Virus record (IMG/VR): IMGVR_UViG_3300009408_000001
Coordinates: 1 to 64,000 of that record
DNA from: a virus
Length of the DNA stretch: 64,000 nt
Strand: one strand, 5' to 3'
Shown: positions 39,667 to 46,915 of the stretch, piece by piece
Numbering within the stretch: the first letter of the stretch is position 1
Layout: every line of letters starts with the position of its first letter
Program-made: the position numbers and the translations under genes
The notes under the pieces: model-generated
Told to the model about the DNA's origin: nothing
Seen by the model: only the letters and a program-made list of their open reading frames with translations
Database searches by the model: none

Positions 39667-40814
39667 TTGTCATTCCCGATCCAGTGACGAGCGAATACAT
39701 CAGCCGAATCGGCTGTATCTCTATCGCAATGGACGGTACTAGAGTGGTGGGTTGTCCGGACACAAATGAGGTGTTCATCGAATACCCGGACCCACTGGTT
39801 AGACCCACCCACCACATTGGCCTTTCCGACCTTACGGGGTACGGTATTGCAGTAATGATATCCCCTGACGCGAATGTGTTGGCAGTGGTATCATATGAAT
39901 CACCGTTTCTCACTCCAGTTGAATCTGACTTAAATCCGTCTTTCATATCCCTGTACGTGTACCAGTACGTGGGGGGCGTGTGGCAGGAACGGGAGGTACA
40001 TGAATCTATTTGCATGGCAACTCCCCATGCTGGCATGTTGGACATGTCGGATGATGGATCCACTATTGTCCTGTCCGGTTCACTGGAGTACGAGGTACAT
40101 GGTTCTTCAGATCCAGCAGTGGGTGGTCAAGATGTCATTGAATTCAGTGATAGGTCCGCTGAAGTTATCCTCCTTACATCGGTTGACCTGGTAACGTGGT
40201 CCACTACAAACCGCAGCATCGCGGGTAACATTCGTGGACTGCCTCAAAACTTCGATACACCTGCGTTCATTAACTCTACCGGAGATGAACTGTACACGGT
40301 ATGCTGTTGGTCTACTGGAGGTAGTTCGGGGTCAAGACTTTATGTATCTAAGCTAGTGGGTGGCTTCTGGTCGGCACCTCAGTTGGTGATATCCGAAATA
40401 GGTGGAAACTTATCCCTTTCGGCAAACAAGACAGTTGGGGTTTGCTCCTATGTTGAAACCGCACCTATCAACGGTCACTTCTGGTCACTGGCGAAAGGTC
40501 CGGTAGGTTGGGCACAGGTGAACATTCTTCCAGACCCTGCGGCACGTTTGGATCCACTGATGTTAGGTAAGAGTGTTAAGGCTGGGTTGGCTGGTAGGAT
40601 CATGGCAGTAACCTCTAGATTCGATGAAGCGGTTTCGGGTAACATATCGCTGTTCACCGCCGGTGGAGCCTGGACACAGGCTACCATACAAACACCGGAT
40701 TCACAGCTGGGTCATTTCGGACACTTGCTACAGGTAGACGACAGAAACCCTTTAGAGACAATTCTTTTAACCACACATGACAAGACGCTGTATACGTACA
40801 CTGTTGCAGTCTAG
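39663..40814 (+). CDS. Beta-propeller-like (FG-GAP-type) protein
   Basis: A 383-residue protein starting in the ATGA overlap. Blades include CISIAMDGTRVVGCPDTNE, GYGIAVMISPDANVLAVVSY, MLDMSDDGSTIVLSGSLEY, FINSTGDELYTVCCW. Gly/Asp-rich turns match FG-GAP calcium loops. No signal peptide or anchor. It is related in style to the tail-fibre propellers of this phage but lacks their N-terminal virion module. Confidence 0.7.
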   Translation: MIVIPDPVTSEYISRIGCISIAMDGTRVVGCPDTNEVFIEYPDPLVRPTHHIGLSDLTGYGIAVMISPDANVLAVVSYESPFLTPVESDLNPSFISLYVYQYVGGVWQEREVHESICMATPHAGMLDMSDDGSTIVLSGSLEYEVHGSSDPAVGGQDVIEFSDRSAEVILLTSVDLVTWSTTNRSIAGNIRGLPQNFDTPAFINSTGDELYTVCCWSTGGSSGSRLYVSKLVGGFWSAPQLVISEIGGNLSLSANKTVGVCSYVETAPINGHFWSLAKGPVGWAQVNILPDPAARLDPLMLGKSVKAGLAGRIMAVTSRFDEAVSGNISLFTAGGAWTQATIQTPDSQLGHFGHLLQVDDRNPLETILLTTHDKTLYTYTVAV

Positions 40815-40822
40815 GAAACACG

Positions 40823-41968
40823 ATGGTAACAATAAACATTGACCCACCCCAGCCAGTGGACGGCATGAGGTTTGGATCGCACTTGGCAATGAGTCGATGT
40901 GGAAGGATTCTAGCAGTAGGTTCGGACGGATTGTGGAGTAAAGACCACAATGTGTTCCAAATCGATTTATATGAGTTACACGGGGAAGAGCGGGTTAAGC
41001 ACTTACAGCAAATCACTGTAAAGCTCCCAACAATCTTTCCTGTAACAGAGGTTGGTGGAATGGCACTGTCTGAACACGGCAGTACCCTAGTAGTGTCGGT
41101 GGGGGGTAACATCATTACCTATTCCAACTTCACACAGTCAACCACCTGGAATGTACGCCAGTTTTACTCCCTTGTAAAACCATGGAGTCGCATTCGGAAC
41201 TGGAAGGTTAGCTGCAATACTAACGGCACTATTTGTACCGCAACGCCCACGTGTCTATTTCGAACAGAGAGTGGCAGTGGTCCGATGTTATCGCTGTTTA
41301 AGAAGTCAAATTGGGAAGTGAAGAGTAGAGAAACAACGTACTTCCCTATGGCTGGCTCTTCTGCATCTGAAGAACTGGATACTTGTTTGTCTGACAACGG
41401 TAAAACATTGTTACACCAGTCGATAGTAGGTCGTGGTACCGGTGAAGGACGTCGCCGTATTTCCACATCCCGTCGAGACGGGGGAGGAGAATGGTTGTAT
41501 GACCAAAGCTGTAATGTTCCAAGTGGTGACCCATGGCCAGGTCGGAGTGGACCAGGGATTGCATTGTCCGGTAACGGTAAGGTAGCATACGCGCTTGATA
41601 CGGGACCTGCCTTGTTTAAGATGAAGGTGTCTCGACAGAAGACTACAGCGAGAATCCGGTGTACATTACCAACGTACGCATACACCGGAATGCTCGGTTG
41701 CAGCGTGGATGGTAGATTTGTGTTTCTAGGGTATACCGCACCTAAGGGAGGAAGCTTCACAAATAACATCCTGTACGGGGAGATAGATGAACAGGACCCG
41801 GAAGCAACTCCCTTTAAAACACTTACATCCTTTCCGGGGTACAGTGGCTCAAAACAAGAGTTCGTCGTAGATAGGAATGGCGCTACAATTGTAGTTTCGG
41901 ACCGACACCATGGAGTAGAAGGACACCAATACGGGAGGGTTCATCTCCACCTTACCAATCGGTTGTAA
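40823..41968 (+). CDS. Beta-propeller-like (FG-GAP-type) protein
   Basis: A 381-residue soluble protein with blades MRFGSHLAMSRCGRILAVGS, GMALSEHGSTLVVSVGGN, TCLSDNGKTLLHQS, GIALSGNGKVAYALDTG, GCSVDGRFVFLGYT and VVDRNGATIVVSDRHHG, giving roughly six or seven. The final fragment YGRVHLHL would close the last blade. It is the last gene of the 37768-41968 run and is followed by a terminator. Confidence 0.72.
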   Translation: MVTINIDPPQPVDGMRFGSHLAMSRCGRILAVGSDGLWSKDHNVFQIDLYELHGEERVKHLQQITVKLPTIFPVTEVGGMALSEHGSTLVVSVGGNIITYSNFTQSTTWNVRQFYSLVKPWSRIRNWKVSCNTNGTICTATPTCLFRTESGSGPMLSLFKKSNWEVKSRETTYFPMAGSSASEELDTCLSDNGKTLLHQSIVGRGTGEGRRRISTSRRDGGGEWLYDQSCNVPSGDPWPGRSGPGIALSGNGKVAYALDTGPALFKMKVSRQKTTARIRCTLPTYAYTGMLGCSVDGRFVFLGYTAPKGGSFTNNILYGEIDEQDPEATPFKTLTSFPGYSGSKQEFVVDRNGATIVVSDRHHGVEGHQYGRVHLHLTNRL

Positions 41969-41970
41969 AC

Positions 41971-41998
41971 AGGAGGCCCTTCACGGGGCCTCTTTTTT
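41971..41998 (+). terminator. Intrinsic terminator, GAGGCCC class
   Basis: GAGGCCC (41973-41979) / GGGCCTC (41986-41992) followed by six T and the TTTGCGTTTCAG tail. Confidence 0.9.
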
Positions 41999-42019
41999 CT
42001 TTGCGTTTCAGACATTATT

Positions 42020-42058
42020 AAGAACCACATTACCTTAATGATAACACCTCCGTGTTAT
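42020..42058 (+). promoter_or_regulatory. CATATTACC-type promoter motif with stem-loop (copy 7)
   Basis: AAGAACCACATTACCTTAATG, ATAACAC (42041-42047), loop CTCC, GTGTTAT (42052-42058), then TTTGGAGATACTAAG before the ATG at 42082. Confidence 0.75.
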
Positions 42059-42081
42059 TTAATTCATTTGGAGATACTAAG

Positions 42082-42395
42082 ATGACACATGCTGAACAGG
42101 CAGAACGGATACGCCATTTGGAACTAATGGTAACATCCCTAAAGTTTGACCTAGCCGAAGTACGAGGGGAGCTACGTAAGGAATTACTGGATCACAGCGG
42201 ATCCCTGGACAACCACACCTTGAGCGACAAGCGACACCTAAAGCTAGCCACAGCGACTCCCTGGACAACCACACCTTGAGCGACAATCGATACCTAAAAC
42301 TAGTCACACAAGCACTGGACACGGTTAAAGCAGTAGAGGCTAGAGAGGCGATAAATGGGATACCATCCTACATCAACCCTGTGGAAAAGGACTAG
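42082..42395 (+). pseudogene. Small coiled-coil gene disrupted at an internal duplication
   Basis: From the ATG the frame encodes a helical, charged protein (RIRHLELMVTSLKFDLAEVR) for 65 codons and stops at 42277-42279. The normal-looking sequence continues in another frame: HSDSLDNHTLSDNRYLKLVT and on to a TAG at 42393-42395. The switch lies where a 56-bp unit is duplicated in tandem. One extra base, for example a third C in GCC at 42247-42249, would restore a single frame of about 104 codons. Either a true frameshift caused by the 56-bp (not 57-bp) duplication or a homopolymer sequencing error. Confidence 0.6.
42193..42304 (+). repeat. 56-bp tandem duplication
   Basis: Copies at 42193-42248 and 42249-42304 both start CACAGCG and share TCCCTGGACAACCACACC and the following sequence with a few substitutions. 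Unit length is not a multiple of three, so the second copy is read in a different frame. Confidence 0.9.
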
Positions 42396-42454
42396 GTCAC
42401 CAGTCACCGGGGTTCCCAGCAACAAAGACGATACCGATAAACCAACATAAATAG

Positions 42455-42483
42455 GAGGCCCCTTTACGGGGCCTCTTTTTTTT
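42455..42483 (+). terminator. Intrinsic terminator, GAGGCCC class
   Basis: GAGGCCCC (42455-42462) / GGGGCCTC (42468-42475), loop TTTAC, then eight T. Confidence 0.92.
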
Positions 42484-42532
42484 GCCCATATCCGCATAGA
42501 AATACTATGCACAACAACAAGGATACATTGTT

Positions 42533-43750
42533 ATGGCTACCAAGTCTCATTGGGACACCGTTACTGACGTGGCTCCTGACACTGAGTTTACCGGAAAAGA
42601 TTCCCTTAGGATCTGTATGGCGATCTCAGCTAATGGTCAAGTTTCAGTAACGGGGAATCCAGGCGATGGCGTTGTGCGCGTACTTAGGTTGTTCCCTGAC
42701 TCAGGGTGGGAAGAGACTGCGTCTCTCTCTGTAGATCAGGAAGGTCCTCTTCAGAAGTCTGCATTTGGCACTTCTGTAGGGATTTCATCTGATGGTACCA
42801 CGATTGTAGTGGGTGATCCCGATGACGACGAACGTGCGTTGCACGGTGGATCAGCGTATGTATTTACATACCGACGAGGCGAGTGGAAGCTTTCAGGAAA
42901 GTTTTATCCGACTGACCTACATTTTGCTGCTAAGTTTGGGCATTCTGTCAGTATCTCGGGTGATGGTAAAGTGGTAGCGGTTGGGGCATACATGAGTTCC
43001 AACAGTTCTGATTACGCGGGAGATGTATACCTGCTTAGGAAAGGATTGTTTGGTTGGGACGAGTTGTGCATATTGTCCCCACCTGTGCCACGTACGGGTT
43101 CTTTTTTTGGCATCAGTGTGTCTCTATCCTTTTCGGGTAAAGAGCTCCTGGTGGGCGCTGATGGAAGCGAGCGGGCATACATCTATGGGACGTATGACTT
43201 CTCCAGGTGGATTCTCATAAAAGAACTTGTTCCAACTGCTAAGGGTAAGCACAACTTTACTCAGTTTGGTGCCTCTTGTGCGATTGCTGCGGACGGGAAG
43301 TCTGCGGTAGTAAGTGCGCATACAGAAGACATCAGGCAAGTGATTGGTGCTGGTGCAATTTACCATTACATTTCCTGCCGTGACCAGTGGGTCCAACGTT
43401 CTAAGATTTCGTTAAAGAATGGAAAGACGTTGGATTATTTTGGGTATAACCTGGATCTGTCCGGAGACGGAAGTGTCCTTGTAGTAGGTGGATACGCCTC
43501 TGTTGTAGATGGTGTTTGTGATCGGGGTGGTTATGTCATGCGTCTGGAATCTGGAGGTTGGGAACTGGATCGTAAGATCTCTCCAACGGACATTAAGGAA
43601 GATTCTGTTTTATCCTACGTAGCGGCAGTTGACCATTCTGGAGAAACGGTGGCATTAGCAAGAGGAGTCTCAACAGCTCCACTTGAGAAAAATGACCTCG
43701 CTAGCAATCTTCTCCGGCAACAGCTAAAGGACAAGCAAAGGAAGGCATAA
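42533..43750 (+). CDS. FG-GAP beta-propeller protein
   Basis: A 405-residue soluble protein, the clearest stand-alone propeller here. Seven FG-GAP-type blades are visible: ICMAISANGQVSVTGNPGDG; FGTSVGISSDGTTIVVGDPD; FGHSVSISGDGKVVAVGAYM; FGISVSLSFSGKELLVGADG; FGASCAIAADGKSAVVSAHT; FGYNLDLSGDGSVLVVGGYA; and a last degenerate one near YVAAVDHSGETVALARG. The C-terminus is a charged helix (LLRQQLKDKQRKA). No signal peptide, anchor or virion module. Strong similarity in motif to the fibres at 46916-52730 suggests common descent. It may bind the phage's own receptor or modulate fibres. Confidence 0.85.
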   Translation: MATKSHWDTVTDVAPDTEFTGKDSLRICMAISANGQVSVTGNPGDGVVRVLRLFPDSGWEETASLSVDQEGPLQKSAFGTSVGISSDGTTIVVGDPDDDERALHGGSAYVFTYRRGEWKLSGKFYPTDLHFAAKFGHSVSISGDGKVVAVGAYMSSNSSDYAGDVYLLRKGLFGWDELCILSPPVPRTGSFFGISVSLSFSGKELLVGADGSERAYIYGTYDFSRWILIKELVPTAKGKHNFTQFGASCAIAADGKSAVVSAHTEDIRQVIGAGAIYHYISCRDQWVQRSKISLKNGKTLDYFGYNLDLSGDGSVLVVGGYASVVDGVCDRGGYVMRLESGGWELDRKISPTDIKEDSVLSYVAAVDHSGETVALARGVSTAPLEKNDLASNLLRQQLKDKQRKA

Positions 43751-43763
43751 CTCAGTAACTGGT

Positions 43764-43791
43764 TCCCAGGGCAGAAATGTCCTGGGATTTT
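43764..43791 (+). terminator. Hairpin terminator with TATGC tail
   Basis: TCCCAGG (43764-43770) / CCTGGGA (43781-43787) followed by TTTTATGC. The loop is ten bases and the U-run is short, so termination may be partial. Confidence 0.6.
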
Positions 43792-43813
43792 ATGCAATCA
43801 TCAGGAGAATGCA

Positions 43814-44737
43814 ATGGAGTCGTGTACAAAGATAATGTCACTTGGGTATGTGGCCATGAACAAACCCACCGATAGCAACCTAATTGAAGTCTGTCCAATC
43901 GAACACCTACACCGTTTGGACGGTGAGATCACTACAGACACCGTAGAGGTGAGTTCATGTGGGATTGATAAGGAAGGTACACCTTACACCGTAAGCATCA
44001 ACATGGGCACCACCGTACCTTGTACGTGGTATGGTGAGACAAACCACATGTTATCCCCCGATGTCCGGCGGGGTGAACAAGTTTGGATATGGGCAATGGG
44101 AGACAGTAACCAGTACTATTGGATGAGTGCCGGTAGAGATGATCACCTTAGACGACTAGAGACACAGCGTTACAGGTGGAGTGGACTGCCGGACAACATA
44201 GATGAAGAGATCAATGAAGGCAACTCGTACTACCTGGAGATCTCCACACATAAAAAGACGGTTACCTTTAAGACATCGATGCGAAACGGGGAACGTGCAG
44301 GATACACAATGCAGTTTAACACCGGTGACGGCCAGGTTACCCTAGTAGACAATGAAAAGAATATCTTCCAACTGGACACGGCCAATACCCATATCTGGAT
44401 GGAAAACTCCAGGGGGTCCATTGTAGAGTTAAATAAACAAAACATACGGGCGTGGAATCCCGGTAACTGTGAAGTATGGCTAAAGGACAAGGACATATTT
44501 GTTCATAACGGGAACGGTGTTAAGGTTGAACTGGTTGGTCCCAACCTTACTACCACTGCACCAGGTACCCACACTTTAAATGCAGCGGCGTTCATAGTGA
44601 ATGCCCCTACGAAGCACAACAAGCCGGTTGTAGGTGGAACAGCGACGTATTCGAAGATTAACGCAGGTAGTATCTCCGCTGGTAAGATTAGCGTTGGCAT
44701 ACTGGTAGCAGGTAAGTTCAACTATCCAAAGCCCTAA
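43814..44737 (+). CDS. Baseplate spike-like protein (gp5/gpV type)
   Basis: A 307-residue protein preceded by AGGAGAATGCA. The N-terminal part has the features of an OB-fold baseplate protein: VSINMGTTVPCTWYGETNHM, then GEQVWIWAMGDSNQYYWM. The second half is a series of short regular strands (TGDGQVTLVDNEKNIFQLD; HIWMENSRGSIVELNK; EVWLKDKDIFVHNGNGVKVE) resembling the beta-helical spike of T4 gp5 and related puncturing proteins, and it ends in Gly/Ala/Lys repeats (KINAGSISAGKISVG). Likely the central tail spike or its hub. It is the only clear tail gene on the plus strand and converges on the tail-fibre operon. Confidence 0.6.
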   Translation: MESCTKIMSLGYVAMNKPTDSNLIEVCPIEHLHRLDGEITTDTVEVSSCGIDKEGTPYTVSINMGTTVPCTWYGETNHMLSPDVRRGEQVWIWAMGDSNQYYWMSAGRDDHLRRLETQRYRWSGLPDNIDEEINEGNSYYLEISTHKKTVTFKTSMRNGERAGYTMQFNTGDGQVTLVDNEKNIFQLDTANTHIWMENSRGSIVELNKQNIRAWNPGNCEVWLKDKDIFVHNGNGVKVELVGPNLTTTAPGTHTLNAAAFIVNAPTKHNKPVVGGTATYSKINAGSISAGKISVGILVAGKFNYPKP

Positions 44738-44751
44738 TTACGACATAAAAG

Positions 44752-44780
44752 GAAACCTCCCGGATAGGGAGGTTTCTTTC
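44752..44780. terminator. Bidirectional terminator between convergent operons
   Basis: GAAACCTCC (44752-44760) / GGAGGTTTC (44768-44776). Plus-strand reading gives TTTCTATGC afterwards; minus-strand reading gives CTTTTATG, so both strands have a short U-run. Confidence 0.8.
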
Positions 44781-44805
44781 TATGCCCGGCTGACAGGGTC
44801 CGCCG

Positions 44806-45387
44806 TCATCGAATGAATTCCCTTGTGAGGAACTCCCGATGTGCTTTGTCATACAGGTTATAAACCGGTACTCCAAAATGCCTTGCAGTTCTAACCGCCA
44901 CCGCTGGATACCCAGCAAAGGGACTTGATGTAGACTCGGTGTAAATTATCACCATCTTTGAAACATCAGAGGGACGCAGTGAGGAAAGTGCGGGTGAACG
45001 GTTAGAACCCACTCTAACATCATCCCACTCTCCAGCAACGGAATGGAACTGACTTGCGTCTTCCATCTTTACCGCTTTAGAGTGGCGAATTATCCCAGGA
45101 GAGATGGATTCCTTGTCCAGGTAATGCACAGCATCTATTAGACCTCTTCCTTGTAAGCTGAACCGGTACTTGGTACTGAAACATTCATCCTTCCTATAAC
45201 CAGAAGAACAAACCCAGGCTTCCCTGTTAGGAGACACCCTTTCAAATGCCTCGCACATCCCAGCCTTCCCGTTGCTTCTAAGGTTCCATCCTTTGAGGTC
45301 CAATGCCGTACCCAATTCCTTAGCGAAATCACACGCCCAACTGGGAGCATCTTCCGGTCCGATCCCCGTATACCACAGTTCACTCAT
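44806..45387 (-). CDS. SLOG-fold (DprA/TIR-associated-like) protein
   Basis: A 193-residue Rossmann-like protein. The opening LWYTGIGPEDAPSWACDFAKEL and WNLRSNGKAGMCEAFE (to about residue 49) match the SLOG superfamily pattern 'tGiGsr..p......la..L...G..lrsGgA.GaD.afE'. The end SSPFAGYPAVAVRTARHFGVPVYNL matches its closing 'gGT..A...A...gvPv.nl' motif. SLOG proteins bind nucleotides or nucleotide-derived signals; some phage members are processing enzymes and others take part in defence signalling. Last gene of the minus-strand operon, convergent with the spike gene. Confidence 0.7.
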   Translation of the reverse strand: MSELWYTGIGPEDAPSWACDFAKELGTALDLKGWNLRSNGKAGMCEAFERVSPNREAWVCSSGYRKDECFSTKYRFSLQGRGLIDAVHYLDKESISPGIIRHSKAVKMEDASQFHSVAGEWDDVRVGSNRSPALSSLRPSDVSKMVIIYTESTSSPFAGYPAVAVRTARHFGVPVYNLYDKAHREFLTREFIR

Positions 45388-45424
45388 CGTACTACCCTTC
45401 TGTATTTACCATACACAATCGTGA

Positions 45425-46873
45425 TTAGATTACCCCACAATCGACTTCGTCGACAAACAGGACGTCTGGTAGTTTCGGAACGATGATTGCTTCACCCATG
45501 ATGTACCCATCGAAGATGTCACCATCTGCGAACACTTCAACAACCACTGTTTCAGTAGCGTCTGGTGAGGCAGGATCACTGACGTCGCCATCGGTCACAT
45601 TCGAATCGGTGGTGGACGTGTCGCTGACATTGGAATCCGCGATATCAACCACTGTGTCAGACCCATCCGTATTGGCAGTATCGCTTGCGGACTGGGCTTC
45701 TAAGACATCTACAGTATCTGACACCGTCGTGGTAGAGGCCGCTCCATCCGGTCGGGTTATGGTCGTGGTCGTATTAGTCCCATCGTCCACAGCGACAGCC
45801 ACAGTGCCATCTACATAGAGCGTGGTAACTGTGCTGGTGCCATCTGGATTGGTAACCGTAGTGACCGATGCCACTGCACTTGCGATTTCGGTAGCTGTGT
45901 CAGACACCTGTCCATCGCTGGAATCCGAGACAGAACCGTCGCTGGAGGCAGTGTCGGTGGAATCCGAAGCCGTGTCACCACTGGAGGTAGTGTCGGTGGA
46001 ATCCGAAACAGAGCTGTCACTTGATGTGTTATCTGTGGAATCCGAAGCCGTGTCACCACTGGAGGTAGTGTCGGTGGAATCCGAAACATTCGAACTGGTG
46101 GTGGTTGTGGTGACAACCCCTTCGGAGTCCGTCTCAGTGGCGATAACCGTTACTGTAGTGTGGTTAGCAAGATGGGCGTCAAACTCCCCACGTAACGTCG
46201 AAATGGTCCCAAGTGCTACATCGTACTTGTCTTGTAAAACACGCATGTTACTGAACATCATGTTCATGTCTTCGCGTATTCTACCAATGACCTGCATGGT
46301 GCGTTCGTCTTGGTTCCTAAGTTCCTCTGCCGAACCCACAAGTGTACGAGAGCCTAAGAAGGCAGAAGCCAGTTCTTTTAGCGCTCTTGGAATGGGGTCC
46401 AGCTCGATGAGATCCTGCAACCGATGATCGTGTTCCCCAGGTGTCCACAGTACCGGTTTGCCCTTGAGGGAGTTAAAATCAACCTCCCTTCCCAACGCTG
46501 CGGTGATTGCCTTTTCGATGTTTTCCAGGACACGGGTTGTCTTAGATTCTGAACCACCTACGGCGTTGTACGTTACGTATATCGTACCGTACAACTGTGC
46601 ATTGGTTAACACTATACTGCCTGCAACTTCTAGCCCTGTATAGGCGGTTGCTTCTGGATCGAAGCCTTCGAATTTGTAATCTGTCCCAGGGACAAGAGGT
46701 GCCGAAGACCCTTCTGCACGTACGGAGAATCCTTTTGTGTAAAAGATTCCCTCCCGCATGAGGATATCATTACCACCTATCGCATTTAACACATGTGGTT
46801 CATCTACAATGTTGTTTGTCGGGTTTGTACCCGACCCATCTACGGAGTACTTTGATAGCTGGAAGACGCTCAT
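45425..46873 (-). CDS. Tail appendage protein with Ser/Asp/Thr repeat stalk
   Basis: A 482-residue protein. The N-terminal half (about 1-150) has the module VPGTDYKFEGFDPEATA ... GTIYVTYNAVGGSES, also found in diverged form in the genes at 56496 and 58197, probably a shared virion attachment domain. A helical region follows (about 155-240), then a long low-complexity Ser/Asp/Thr stalk (about 250-320) with 26-residue repeats, more Thr/Val/Asp-rich sequence, and a short hydrophobic end. Likely a fibre or whisker component. Very acidic. Confidence 0.65.
   Translation of the reverse strand: MSVFQLSKYSVDGSGTNPTNNIVDEPHVLNAIGGNDILMREGIFYTKGFSVRAEGSSAPLVPGTDYKFEGFDPEATAYTGLEVAGSIVLTNAQLYGTIYVTYNAVGGSESKTTRVLENIEKAITAALGREVDFNSLKGKPVLWTPGEHDHRLQDLIELDPIPRALKELASAFLGSRTLVGSAEELRNQDERTMQVIGRIREDMNMMFSNMRVLQDKYDVALGTISTLRGEFDAHLANHTTVTVIATETDSEGVVTTTTTSSNVSDSTDTTSSGDTASDSTDNTSSDSSVSDSTDTTSSGDTASDSTDTASSDGSVSDSSDGQVSDTATEIASAVASVTTVTNPDGTSTVTTLYVDGTVAVAVDDGTNTTTTITRPDGAASTTTVSDTVDVLEAQSASDTANTDGSDTVVDIADSNVSDTSTTDSNVTDGDVSDPASPDATETVVVEVFADGDIFDGYIMGEAIIVPKLPDVLFVDEVDCGVI
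45905..46090 (-). repeat. 78-bp coding repeats (Ser/Asp/Thr stalk)
   Basis: On the plus strand, GGAATCCGAAGCCGTGTCAC begins copies at 45959 and 46037, 78 bp apart and nearly identical for over 50 bp, with shorter partial copies on both sides. The unit is 26 codons, so frame is kept when copies change. Confidence 0.8.
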
Positions 46874-46915
46874 TTGCTATCCTCCCATTTGTTACGGATG
46901 ACCATGTCTCTCTCC

